Source: Meghimatium bilineatum (Eukaryota; Mollusca; Gastropoda; Stylommatophora; Philomycidae). Taken from it: 64,000 bases of DNA. The notes under the pieces are model-generated. The model saw only the letters and a program-made list of their open reading frames with translations. It was not told the origin of the DNA and did no database searches. Where the stretch lies: positions 29,591,860-29,655,859 of the forward strand of contig CM067309.1 in the NCBI GenBank assembly GCA_034231615.1, read 5' to 3'. Below are positions 1-10,769 of the stretch, in pieces (position 1 is the first letter of the stretch; each line of letters starts with the position of its first letter). Position numbers and translations under genes: made by a program.

Positions 1-218
1 TTTGGAAGATTGTTTTTCATGGGCACAGCCATATTGGAATGATGTATTATCCCAACTGAATGGGTTGGTTAATTGCTGATCCAGCCTTCCATGGGCTCAT
101 TGCCATTGGCCCAATATTACTGCCATCCTTCGACCTTCCCAGAGCATGAACACTAGTATTCTACTTCCTTGTGGCTCGGTGATCAACTGGAATAATTTTT
201 TTTAAATTTCAAACCATC

Positions 219-430
219 TGCTGAAGTCTGATGTGTCATGCACTTTGAGTAAATAAAATAGTGATATGATGCATGTCCATTCTCTGGACCACATCCTGCT
301 GCAACTATTGTACCATTATGACCACTGGTCCACATCCTGCTGGAACCATTCTACCATTAAGACCACTGGACCACATCCTGCTGCAACCATTGTACCATTA
401 GGACCACTGGACCATTGTACTGTTATAAAA
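219..430 (+). mobile_element. SINE-A copy with internal triplication
   Basis: The stretch from about 219 aligns with the SINE family repeated through this window (best copy 47880-48035): a head around the GATGTGTC motif, then a segment resembling CAAATAAAA, then TCTGGACCACATCCTGCTG. In this copy the middle part, about 42 bp, is repeated three times (270-415). The normal GAA-rich 3' tail is not recognisable. Several open frames cross it on both strands but none looks like a gene. Confidence 0.6.
270..415. repeat. 42-bp tandem triplication inside SINE-A
   Basis: Three imperfect copies of a unit running CCACATCCTGCTG...ACCATTGTACCATTA. The unit matches the middle of SINE-A, so the array arose inside the SINE rather than from unrelated sequence. 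Confidence 0.6.
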
Positions 431-694
431 AATCCAATGGGAGTATGCATTCTTAAAATTGTTGTTCTTTCTAACAAAAGACAAAGAAATTTCATACTAC
501 AAATAACACTCAACAATCTTTCACAAATATTTTGTACTAGACTTTCAATACATCATTTCTTATTGATTTTAGCATGCTGATTACAAATATCATGAAATTC
601 TACATTTGGCTCTGGTTTTTTTTTTAATAGAGAAGATTGTGGTAAGTGAGGAGGGGAAAGTGTGCAGACGGAAGTGAAAATAGATAAGATGTAA

Positions 695-943
695 GTAAAG
701 TAAAAGTAAAGTAACCCATAGTATTTATTAATGCCGTAGGGGTGTGAGATGTTAGCGATCTCACATTTCACAGGCTCTGCAAATGAGGGCGGTAGCCATC
801 TCCTCTCCCTCGCAGTCTTTACTTCCCGGATTAATCCGGTACCCATTTAAGGCTGGGTCGACCTGGGAGCCGTTGCGATCTGAAAACATTTCCTCCTCAG
901 CTGGGGAATGAACCCAGGACCACTCATATGCGAAGCCAGTGCG
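695..943 (-). mobile_element. tRNA-derived SINE (SINE-T) with 13-bp target duplication
   Basis: Flanked by the identical 13-mer AGATAAGATGTAA at 682-694 and 944-956. Read on the minus strand it starts with a tRNA-like head whose B box is GGTTCATTCC and ends in a TTTAC-repeat tail (seen as GTAAA repeats near 695-712). A diverged second copy lies at 31868-32165. The target duplication and tail show insertion by LINE-type retrotransposition. The open frames crossing it are shadows. Confidence 0.75.
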
Positions 944-1244
944 AGATAAGATGTAATAGCAAGTAAAATAAAGATATAGAGACCAGGGAGAGGGATATAG
1001 AAAGAGAATGGTAATGTAGAATAGCGAGGACAAAGTAACAGTAAGAGGGAAAGGTAATGGAGAGAAAGTATGTGAAAATATACTAACAGGTTCACACAAA
1101 AATGGACACTACAACCTAAAACCAGAAAAAAAGGGAACGAAGGGATACTTTATAATTGCCAAGACGCTGAGTTCGTACGTGCTAGGATATAATCCATTGA
1201 GTGATCGCGTCATCAGAATATAATCACACACGAGAAACATGACA

Positions 1245-1790
1245 ATTATACAGGTTTATGCACCAACTTCAACAGCAGAATAAAGCAAAAATAATGGCAA
1301 CTAACAAAACTAAATCAAGACCCAAAATTAATATTGAGAACTGCAATCTAGGAGAAGTGACACATTTTAATTATTTAGGAACTAATATAAACAATGCGGG
1401 GGACTGCGCAGTTGAGATCAAGAGAAGAACAGCAGTGGCGCTGGCAAAATCAACTAAAGGTCTTCAACAAGGTGTCATGTATTTTAATATGATTTTATTG
1501 TATTAGTGAACTAAATATGCTGGAGTAAAACAAGAAATTATAGCGAAAATTGGAAATAAGCAGGATTTTTAGGGCATGTGATGAGAAAAGTAAAACTTTA
1601 ACATTTAATAACCACCAGAAAAGTCAAGAGGAGAAGCGACAGTGGAAGACAATGCGAAATTTCTGGATTGGTTGTCAATGTGGCACAACATAAAGAAGTC
1701 ACCAACTGAACTTATTAACACCACAAGAGACAGAGAGTTGTGGAGAATTATGATCATTTACACCACTCGCCAAGGCACTTGATTGATTGA
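1245..1790 (+). pseudogene. LINE reverse transcriptase C-terminal fragment
   Basis: The frame at 1258-1490 encodes the connection/thumb part of a non-LTR reverse transcriptase, with the FNYLGTNINNAG motif followed by EIKRR. Downstream, broken frames continue with a G-HVMRK motif (about 1570), a Gly/Arg-rich GRQWKT segment (about 1640) and an acidic TRDRELWR block (about 1720). The copy ends near RQGT followed by a TTGA repeat (1780-1790), the usual 3' microsatellite of such LINEs. It is 5'-truncated and carries frameshifts and stops, so it is not functional. Confidence 0.75.
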
Positions 1791-2259
1791 ACTAGGGATA
1801 CTGAAAACTGGAAGTGGAAACTCGATAGTAGTCAGGGACAAGACTATGTCAGTGACGTGTGCAACATGGCGGCTGGATGGCTGCGAATTTCTCTTCTCTC
1901 GCCAAATTGTGTTTAAATTTCACTGAAGTATGCATTCCAACATGTGTTATACCGTGTAATGTATTTCCAAGTCATGGATGTTACTTCTATTCGCTAAGGA
2001 TTACAATATTAACTTGTGTTTTTATGTATTCTTAAGTGTGCGAGGTAAAAATTCTGCATTCTTGGATAGTGAAACTGTTCACACACCAGTCAACAGGTAT
2101 GTACACACCGCTCTGTTCACTCACGTACACGATGTTACCCGGTCAAGCTAGGCTCGTTAGCTATAATTATGTTTAGCACTGGCAAAATGGAGAGCAAACG
2201 TCGTCAAAAAAGGCCCCTTATGTTTACGGGTATTATATGTGCCTTATCACAGTGCTACA
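1791..2259. other. unassigned stretch with one YY1-like motif
   Basis: No coding frame or repeat recognised. A perfect YY1-type core, CAACATGGCGGC, lies at 1862-1873, just after a TGACGTG element. It may be a promoter relic of the LINE that follows, but nothing else supports this. Confidence 0.3.
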
Positions 2260-3162
2260 GGTCTTCAGTCGAAAAACCTTTAACAGGGGCGGAGAAACAT
2301 CAAGTCATGTTTAACGACCATAGTGATCACTTGAGTAGAACATAGGCGTCTTCAAGTGATATAGCCCCAAACTCTACCTCCTTCAACTATTCTTCTGTCT
2401 AGCCTTCAAGAGTGGAACATAATCGCTGTCAGCATACAACAGCAACCACACCTCTGAAACCGCTTCGGCGTGTTAAATCAGTGAAGGCGGCAAATGGGAT
2501 CTGTGCACATAGCATCTGATGTATGGCCCCATGTCTGCCTAGCATGTAAAGTCTGGATGCGGCGTACTGCGCAATGGAGCTCAACTAACACGGGCCACTG
2601 GGCTGAAAAGGCGTCATTCAGCTAGCGTCAAAGAGCACGGTGAGACAGTAAGGCACCCTGGTCATCTACTGCACCCCGACACACACTCAGTTGTCTTGAC
2701 TCGTTTTGCCACTGAGACCATATGTGTAGGGGCGAGAGAGTCAGGTTGACGACAGTGCGCAACTCTCCCTCACTATAATCCAATTTTCATAGCTGAAGTC
2801 ATGGCTTTCATCATCATCTCATTAATAATCCACAAAAAAAATCCTGCGTCGATGGGCGAGTTGTAAAGTAGCAGGTGTGGATACACTGGAAGCTATAGTC
2901 ACAAACCTGCACGTTGGCCGCTCAGGCCATGTGGTCGTTCTCCAGAGACATTGAGGCACCTCTGGAGTACGGCAGCATTCTGGGCGACTGAGCAACCATT
3001 TTCAGGAAAGCACTGCTCAACTCCTTAGCCAGAGGAAGGGGCTATAAAAGGTGCACTAAACATTGCCTGCCTCACCATGACCCAGGCCAGCATACCGCGT
3101 CTGGCTGGGATCCCTATTCAGCGATAGAAATTTTTTTTTTTTTAAACACAAGAAAAACGAAG
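2260..3162 (+). mobile_element. probable 5' untranslated region of LINE-Z
   Basis: A GC-richer block without long open frames directly precedes the endonuclease frame. It has no other identity and its base composition matches the LINE-Z coding part rather than the AT-rich surroundings. The left boundary is a guess because no target duplication was found. Confidence 0.4.
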
Positions 3163-4081
3163 GTGAGTCCACTCACAATTGGCGCATGGAATGTGCGCAC
3201 CCTACTGGACCGTGTGGAGGTCGCAAGGCCAGAAAGACGTACCGCACTTGTAGCAAAAGAGCTAGCAAGGTATACACTTGACTTCGCTGCCTTCAGCGAG
3301 ACACGACTGTCTGAGGAGGGTGAATTTGTGGAACAAGGCGCTGGTTATTCCTTCTTCTGGATTGGCAGAAATAAAGAAGTGAAACGCGAAGCTGGAGTTG
3401 GCTTTGCAATTAAATCCAGTCTAGCCAGAAAGTTGGCTGGGCCTCCAAAGGGCATTAGTGACCGGCTGATGACTGTTCGCCTTTCACTTTCTAAAAAGCG
3501 GCATGCAACATTTGTTAGTGTATATGCCCCGACTATGACGAACCCCGATGAACAGAAAGAAAAGTTCTATGATGACCTGAAAAGAATCATACAGGAGACC
3601 CCCAAATCCGACACACTCATCATCCTTGGTGACTTCAATGCACGAGTGGGTTCGGACTGGGCGACCTGGGATGGCGTTCTGGGGAGGCATGGCATTGGCA
3701 AATGCAATAGCAATGGACAGCTACTGCTCGAACCATGCGCATCATTCAACCTACTTATCTCCAACACTGTCTTTCAATTACCTCACTGTAATAAGACTAC
3801 ATGGAAGCACCCACGATTAAAAAAGTGGCATCAAATCGATTATATCATCGTGAGATTACTCGATAAGCAGGATGTGAGAGTCACCAAATCCATGTGTGGC
3901 GCCGACTGCTGGACGGACCACAGATTGCTAGTCTCCAAAATGAACCTCCATACATTGCACCTCCGGTGATCTCAAAATAGCAAACAATCAAGACTTCTCA
4001 AAACTGAAAGATCCACTTTATAAACAGCTTCTGCGCAGCTCAACGAAAACCACAATTGCACCCTTGACAGTCGATCCCATA
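3163..4081 (+). pseudogene. LINE-Z apurinic-type endonuclease domain
   Basis: This frame encodes the exonuclease-endonuclease-phosphatase domain of a non-LTR retrotransposon, which nicks target DNA to prime reverse transcription. Family active-site residues are all visible in order: Asn in GAWNVRTL, Glu in SETRL, the YAPT block, Asp/Asn in LGDFNARVG, Asp in HQIDYI and Asp-His in TDHRLL. The frame opens at a GTG-like position, so the true start may lie upstream. It shifts near 3950, after which homologous sequence continues to 4081, where a DNA transposon interrupts it. The polyprotein resumes at 5906. Annotation pipelines often label such frames craniofacial development protein 2-like, but the endonuclease identity is clear. 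Confidence 0.85.
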
Positions 4082-4083
4082 TA

Positions 4084-5903
4084 GGGTAGCCGGGGGTAAA
4101 GATGCGCTGGGAGCAAAGATTCGCAGTCGTTTTTTCCCGGAACTATGGGTTTTTCCCCGCAAATCACGTGGCATGCCGGACGTTAACATCCGTTTCTGTC
4201 GCACAACGAATTTTCATCGGTCAAGGGCAGGTCATTTTTGAGCCATGAGGTAGGTACATTCATTTTTTAACGTTCTCGATCTAACTTTTTTTCCACTTCT
4301 CACTCTTTGTCCTCTGTTATCATTACTGTCATGTTATTTTACATATCTAAACTGAAAACTATATCGTATTGGTAAGTTTATGTTACCTTGTTTTATGTTA
4401 CCTTGTCAAGATAATTTTTGTTTTCATGATATTTTATAAAAATTGTGAACAGTGTGATTTTGGGGTAACGCCGCGCACACTGACGTGGCAAACATGCGCT
4501 GCTGACTCACTGCGCATGTTTGCCCCAGTCACTTCCCCCTTATGTTGCCAAATATTTGAATCAATATTTTATTGTCACGTTATGTTTCTTTTAGGAATTA
4601 CACACGGAAAATTGAGAAAATGATGACACTGACTGAAAATGAAGCAGTCGCTGCTATAGATGCACAATCTTCACGGGTCATAGTTGTACGATATCCGCCG
4701 ATAATAGATGCACAGTATCCGCTATTCACAGATGCACGATCTCCGTTATTCTTCCGCTATACATGGATGCACGTTCTCCGCTATTCATATTTGCACGATC
4801 CATGTTGGTTATAGCTTCACGGGTTATAGTTGTATGACCTCCGCAGATAATAGATGCACGACCTCCGTCGATGCACGACCTCCGCCGATGCACGATCCCC
4901 GCTATACATAGATGCACGATCTCAGCTATTCATAGATGCACGATCTCCGCTATTCATAGATGCACAATCTCCGCCGGTCATAGATGCACGATCTCCGCCG
5001 GTCATAACTGCACTATCTCTTCCAGTCATAGATGCACGATCTACGCTATTCATAGTTGCACGTTCTTTACTATTCATAGTTGCACGTTCTCCACTATTCA
5101 TAGATGCACGTTCTCCGCTTTTCATAGTTTCACGTTCTCCACTATTCATAGATGCACGTTCTCCGCTTTTCATAGATTCACGATCTCCACTATTCATAGA
5201 TGCACGTTCTCCGCTATTCATAGATGCACGATCTCCGCTATTCATAGATGCACGTTCGCCAGTCATAGATGCACAATCTCCGCCAGTCATAGATGCACAA
5301 TCTCCGCCGGTCATAGATGCATGATTTCCGCCGGTCATAATTACACGATCTCTGCCTGTCATAGTTGTACGATCTCCGCTGATCATAGATGAACTACCTT
5401 CGCTATTCATAGATAGTTGAAATTATATTCAAATGCTTTATAGAGCACCCCAACAAGTTGTTATATTTTCAAACAGATCTAAGCACCCATTCTCTGTATA
5501 ATTTTTTTTCATATTTACGTTTTTTCTTTTTTTTCGTATTAAAGTTACATAAAGATGCATATGCCTAGTCTTTGTGCTCTATAATCTTCCCACAATGTGA
5601 CTGACTATGTTTAGATAGGAAGTGACGTTGTTATTTTGCTGGTTTTGTCAATTTTCCCATGATTTCGTAATTGTTTGTGCCTGCGCGTGTTTGCCCCAAA
5701 AATTGGGGCAAAGGTGGGATTTTACTCATGTTCATAAAATAAAATTATACGGACTAAACGTGATTGTATGTTGTAAATACCCTGACGATTGTTAGATGGA
5801 TGGATAAGCTACACACTGCTACTAGTTTGGTCTCTCATAGTTAAGTCTATTTGTCAGAATACGCAAAAAAGTGAAAAATGCGCATCATTGCCCCCGGCTA
5901 CCC
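4084..5903. mobile_element. non-autonomous TIR DNA transposon, TA target (Tc1/mariner-like)
   Basis: The ends are inverted copies of GGGTAGCCGGGGG followed by a near-identical second half (about 24-26 bp in all). A TA dinucleotide at 4082-4083 and at 5904-5905 is the duplicated target. Removing the element rejoins the LINE-Z frame, which shows it jumped into the LINE. It encodes no transposase. The subterminal regions repeat the motif GCAAACATGCGC in both orientations (near 4485-4525 and 5680-5710). Assignment to Tc1/mariner rests only on the TA duplication. Confidence 0.75.
4640..5412. repeat. 24-bp minisatellite inside the TIR element
   Basis: About 30 units of a 24-bp motif near GATGCACGATCTCCGCTATT plus four bases. 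Because 24 is a multiple of three, open frames run through it on both strands (for example an IDARSPLF repeat). These are artefacts of periodicity, with no start context or non-repeat domain. Confidence 0.85.
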
Positions 5904-5905
5904 TA

Positions 5906-6618
5906 CATTAAAAAAAGCTGGGAAAATCTCCGTGACACAATCTACATAACTACAGAAGAAGTAGTGGGCGTTTCCGTTCGCAAACATCAAGACTGGTTTG
6001 ACCAAAACGATGTACAGATCAAAGCTCTCCTGGACAACAAGCACAAACAGTACAAAGCTTATTTAAACGACCTCACATCAACCAGCAAAAAAGACGCTGT
6101 ACGAGAACTCAAAGAAAAACGCGCAAAAAGAACTAAGGAGGATGCAAGACTCATGGTTTAGCACCAAAGCCAAAGAGTTACAACATTATACTGACAGCAA
6201 TAATATGCAGAAATTGTATTCAGCGTTAAAAGCAAATTATGGCCCTCAGTCTTCAGGAACGTCTCCTCTTCTAAGCGCAGATAGAAAGCATACCATCACT
6301 GACAGAGAGAAAAGTCTCAAACGCTGGGCTGAACATTTTGAAAATGTACTAAACTGCCCCTCTATCATCAACGAGGAAGCGATTACGCAAATACCAAACA
6401 ATAACTCATTATCGGATCCCCCTTGCATTGAGGAAGTGGAGAAAGCAATCTCAAATTTGTCCGTAGGAAAAGCGCCAGGCTCAGACTCCATTCCAGCCGA
6501 AGTTTACGCTTTTAGTGGCCCTGTCATGTCTGCCAAACTTACAGAGCTCTTCCAGGCAATGTGGAACCTGGAATCGATACCACAAGACTTTAAGGATGCT
6601 TCTATCATACATCTGTAC
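5906..6618 (+). pseudogene. LINE-Z linker and reverse transcriptase N-terminal part
   Basis: This continues the polyprotein after the DNA transposon. A charged linker (WENLRDTIY, then KEKRAKRTKED) shifts frame near 6140-6160, then the RT fingers follow with KRWAEHFENVL, the PCIEEVEKAI helix and the conserved GKAPGSDSIPAEVY block. The frame breaks at 6619, where LINE-G was inserted, and the missing continuation (HLYKRKGNR) is found at 9081 onward. One frameshift and two insertions make the copy inactive. Confidence 0.85.
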
Positions 6619-6859
6619 GTCACATTCCGACAATCACTTGTGTTCAATTCTAGACACAGACGAACTTATGCATAATCTGTTTCTTTTCAAATGTACATAA
6701 TTTTTCAAATGTTCCACTGATTTGTACTGAGCGCTCAGTATTTCTACACACGGAGGTGCACGCACACATTAGAAATATTATTTCTAATCCTAACCGTACT
6801 CTAAGTTCCTGTGAAATTTAACCTTGAAGTTTGCCATAGCAGCAATGCCACCAAAAGGA

Positions 6860-7350
6860 ACAACGAAGCACTAGTAGCATCATCAGAAGAGCAACTACAA
6901 AGACAAATAGATTACATCAAACATGCCAAACCTTTAATATAAAGACAAACATAGAAAAGACAGAAATAATGAAGATAGGAAGAACATAAACACCAATATT
7001 TATATTGGAAACAACAGGTTTAAACAAGTGACATAATTCACATACTTAAGGAGCAATATAACAACAGACGGCAAGAGCTTTAAAGAAATACACAATAGAT
7101 GTAGTAAGGCATACCACGCCCTAGGGCAAATGACAACAATCTTCAGAAACAAAAATGTATATTTAAACACCAAAATAACGCTATTCAAAACAATTGTTAT
7201 GCCAACGCTGCTCTATCAATGCCAAACATGGACAATGATAGCACAAGACAAACGTAAACTATGACCACTGAAATGCCATGCTTATGCAGAATCCTAGGAA
7301 TATCGCTAAGAGACTGAGTGAGATTGAAGACATTAGACAAAGAACATTAT
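6860..7350 (+). pseudogene. LINE reverse transcriptase C-terminal fragment within LINE-G insert
   Basis: Broken frames spell a thumb/connection region: NINIEKTEIMKIG, then TTDGKSFKEIHNRCSKAYHALG, then TLLYQCQTWTM near 7210. This is the same part of the protein that appears again at 8400-8720, so the insert contains the C-terminal half twice, once upstream of the catalytic core. It has several stops. Confidence 0.65.
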
Positions 7351-7382
7351 TACAGTAGTAATAATGGTACCTGAGTTGAGTT

Positions 7383-7394
7383 CAAGATGGCCGC
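7383..7394 (+). promoter_or_regulatory. YY1-type motif upstream of LINE-G RT
   Basis: CAAGATGGCCGC matches the YY1 consensus exactly. YY1 sites are known to position transcription at some LINE 5' ends. Function here is only inferred. Confidence 0.3.
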
Positions 7395-7399
7395 TGTCT

Positions 7400-9056
7400 A
7401 TTCTAATAGGATAAAGTGCCGTGTTTATATTAAAAATAAATGACAGAGAAGGTAATCCCATTTCAAATAAGCAAAGAGCATTAACAAGATGGAAAGAATA
7501 CTTTTCTGAGTTACTAAATACAACACCAAGCAATAATACAGCAAAAGAAACCATAAAGAGTTGTAATGAACAAGAGTCATATATTCTCATAGAGGAAATT
7601 GCCGAGGTCATAAAAATGCAAAAAAATAACAAAGCTCCAGGGATAGATAACATACCACTAGAAATTATAAGAGCAGCAGGAGAAACAGGATTATATTGGC
7701 TACACAGAATTTTTAACACAGTGTGGAGGCAACAGAAGACACCAACAGACTGGAGAAAAGCTATCATAGTGGCAATATGGAAAAGGAAAGGCAGCAAAAG
7801 AGACGGTAACCAGTAAAGGGGAATTTCCTTGTTAAGCCATGCAGGAAAACTATATGCAAAAATAGTAGAGAAAAGACTGAGACCTGTAATAGAACAACAA
7901 CTTAGCAATATACAAATGGGTTTTAGAAGAAACAGAGGATGTACTGATGCAATATTTATTCTGAAACAGCTGGCAGAGAAGTCAATAGAATACAACCAAA
8001 ATTTATACATATCCTTCATAGATCAAGAGAAAGCATTTGACCGAGTAAACAGAGAAAAACTATGGGAAACATTACAATTTATGGAGTATGCCAACATTTA
8101 ATTAACGTTTGTAGAAGTCTCTATAACAACAGCAGTTGCACTATAACAACAGCAGTTGCACTATAAGAACAGCTACAGGCTACACAGAGGACTTTGTGAT
8201 TAGCACAGGAGTAAAGCAGGGATGTGTATTATCCCCACTACTTTTTATTACATACATGGACCATATAAACAAAATAACAAATTCTAATGAAGTAAATGAA
8301 TTGCTTTTTGCAGATGACCAGGTTTTATTCCACAACAGCATTAAAAACCTGCAAGACCACCTAAGCATAATAAACACATCAGGCAAGCAATTTGGAATGA
8401 AAATCAACATAGACAAAACAGAAGTAATGAATATTGCAAGAGAAAAGGAGAACATCAACATACAGATAAATAATAAACAACTAAAACAAGTAGATGAATT
8501 CAAATATCTGGGCAGCACATTGAGATATGACAACAAACAAGAAGCATAAATAAACGCAAGATGTAATAAGGCCTGTCAGATCATTGGTCAATTAACACCT
8601 TTACTAAGAAACAAAGATATTACACTAGAAACAAAGAGAGCGCTTTTCAACACCATTTTCTTACCAACATTGTGTTATCAGTGTCAAACTTGGACATTAG
8701 ATTCTAGAACAATACATAAGATTAACACCACTGAAATGAAATGTGTGAGACGTATGATTGGAGTTAGCTTGAAAGACAAAATCAGGAATGAAGCACTAAG
8801 GAAACAATTAGGGATCAAGCCAACAATAGAATACATACAGAAACAAGTTAAATGGTACGGCCACATAACCAGACAGAAAGAGCAAAGTATTATTAAAAAA
8901 CACTTAACAAACGATACGAAAACAGGAGACCTATTGGACGCCCTCGTAAAAGGTGGATAGATAGTGTATTAGAGACACTCGGAAATATAACAGCAGAGGA
9001 GGCAAATAGAAGGGCAAAAGACCGTACACTCACTCTCCCCTCAACACCGAAAGGTA
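7400..9056 (+). pseudogene. LINE-G reverse transcriptase
   Basis: Four consecutive frames form one non-LTR RT. Visible in order are NNKAPGIDNIPLE (fingers), GISLLSHAGKLY, GFRRNRGCTDAIF, the first catalytic Asp in FIDQEKAFDRVN, GVKQGCVLSPLLF, the catalytic LLFADDQVLF, KINIDKTEVMNI, FKYLGSTL and the C-terminal CYQCQTWTL and VKWYGHITRQ blocks. Breaks are a TAA near 7815, a frameshift near 8100-8165 caused by a 20-bp duplication, a stop at 8547 and a frameshift near 8935. Both catalytic Asp motifs survive, so the copy is fairly young. No endonuclease domain is present, so the element is 5'-truncated. Confidence 0.85.
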
Positions 9057-9080
9057 CATGAGGACAGAAAGAAGAAGAAG

Positions 9081-10738
9081 ATACATCTGTACAAGAGAAA
9101 AGGAAATCGCCTAGATTGTGACAATCATCGCATATCCTTGCTCTCTATAGCAGGCAAGATTCTGGCTAGGGTTCTGTTAAACAGACTGCAAGCCCATCTT
9201 GAGTCAGGTCTTCTTCCAGAGCCAATGTGGTTTCCGACAAGGCAGAGGTACTGTTGATATGATTTTCACTGCCAGACAACTACAGGAAAAGTGTCGTGAA
9301 CAGAACATTGGTCTCTACACCACATTTGTCGACATAACTAAGGCAATCGACACTGTAAATCGCGAAGGACTATGGAAGATCATGGCCAAATTTAGATGTC
9401 CCGAAAAATTTATCAACATGATTCGCCAGTTCCATGATGGTATGACAGCATGTGTGCAAGATGACGGCGCACACTCAAACCTCTTTCCAGTGACCAACGG
9501 CGTCAAACAGGGTTGCGTCCTGGCTCCGACGCTCTTCAGCATGGTGTTCTCTGCCATGTTGAATGATGACTTCCGGAATAACAGTACAGGAATTTGTTTT
9601 CGCTATCGAGCTGACGGAGGACTATTCAATCTTAGTAGATTGAAGGCCAAGATCAAAACTAAGACGGACATTTTTCGCGACCTCTTGTTCACCGACGATT
9701 GTGCATTAAATGCTACCAGTCTGAAAGACATGCAAGACAGCATGGACCTCTTTTCTTTTGGCCTGTGGTGCGTTCTGTCTCACCATCAGCACCGCGAAGA
9801 CCTTAGTAATGTATCAACCAGCGCCAGGTGTCCCCTACTCAGAGCCAGTGATCACAGTAAAGGGACAAAAACTTAATACGGCCAAATAGTTTGTATATCT
9901 CGGCAGCACACTATTACAAACTGCGACAATTGACGAGGGTGTTGCCCTGCGTATTGCTCGTGCCAGTGCAGCATTCGGGAGCCTTCGTGCCAACGTCTGG
10001 ATCAGGCGTGGTCTCAGTCTGACAACTAAGTTGGACGTGTACCGCGCAGTGATTCTACCAACACTGCTTTATGCTGCGTCATCCTGAACTGTCTATGCGA
10101 GACACGCTCGACAGCTTAACTCTTTTCATCTTCGGTGCCTACGAAACCTCATGGGAGTACGTTTGGCAGGATCGTGTACCAGATACTGAAATTCGTCAGA
10201 AGTCCCGTATGCAAAGCATCCATGCAATGCTGACTATGTCCCAACTCCACTGGACTGGCCACATCGTCCGTATGCCAGACAAGCGCCTTCCAAAGAGATT
10301 ATTCTATGGGGAGTTGTGCGAAGGTAAACGTTCAAGTGGAGGGCAGAAAAAGCGCTTCAAGGATCACATAAAAAGCTCTCTCAAGAACTGCAGCATCGAT
10401 CCTAGCTCCTGGGAGACTACAGCACTTGATCGCTCAGCATGGCACACCCAGATCACTGCTGGCATCACGAAATTTGAAAAAGAAATAACACTGCGGGCAA
10501 TCCACAAGCGCAAGGACAAATCTGTAAATTCTCCTACCCCGAAACTTCAGCACTCCTGCATGCACTGCAATAGAACTTTCCGTGCACGAATCGAACTCAT
10601 CGGGCATCTACGAACTCACAAACCAAATTAGTTAATTACCAATTTTAATTATTATTATAATATATATATATATTTATTAATGGCATTTAATGTTTTTCAT
10701 GCCATGCTCATCTTCGCTTGCGAAGGAGGAACATCATC
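9081..10738 (+). pseudogene. LINE-Z reverse transcriptase core, C-terminus and zinc finger
   Basis: Resumes the LINE-Z polyprotein after LINE-G. Motifs in order are KRKGNRLDCDNHR, ISLLSIAGKILARVL, ESQCGFRQGRGTVDMIF, the first catalytic Asp in TFVDITKAIDTVN, GVKQGCVLAPTLFS, a catalytic-loop LLFTDDCAL (Thr where Ala is usual), then FVYLGSTLLQ and TLLYAAS in another frame. The last frame (10071-10631) carries TGHIVRMPDKRLPKRLFYGE, GGQKKRFKD and a C2H2 finger of form C-x2-C-x12-H-x3-H at 10551-10620. The 3' UTR has two hairpins and ends in a CAT repeat at about 10738. It has multiple frameshifts and is inactive. Confidence 0.85.
10680..10738 (+). other. LINE-Z 3' hairpins and CAT tail
   Basis: ATGGCAT at 10680 pairs with ATGCCAT at 10699, and CTTCGC-TT-GCGAAG forms a tight hairpin at 10712-10725. 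They are followed by a short CATCATCAT tail. LINE RTs commonly recognise 3' stem-loops, so this may be the recognition signal. Confidence 0.5.
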
Positions 10739-10769
10739 ATGTCAAGAAAACCACAATAAATATCAACAA

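Larger units (their letters stand above)
6619..9080 (+). mobile_element. LINE-G insertion with 12-bp target duplication
   Basis: Flanked by the identical 12-mer ATACATCTGTAC at 6607-6618 and 9081-9092, which splits a LINE-Z codon run, so this is an insertion into LINE-Z. The 3' end carries a GAA repeat (9068-9080). The body holds two LINE pieces in the same orientation: a C-terminal RT fragment (6860-7350), then a nearly full RT region (7400-9056). The 5' 240 bp are AT-rich and unassigned. Confidence 0.85.

Noticed and set aside
761-1099. Minus-strand 112-codon frame
   Set aside because: It overlaps a tRNA-derived SINE and its flank; no coding similarity.
3163-3969. Host craniofacial development protein 2-like gene
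   Set aside because: The frame is the endonuclease of a LINE and continues into reverse transcriptase.
4854-5410. Open frames of 156-173 codons on both strands
   Set aside because: They lie in a 24-bp tandem array; the period is a multiple of three, so any stop-free unit stays open. No non-repeat domain is present.
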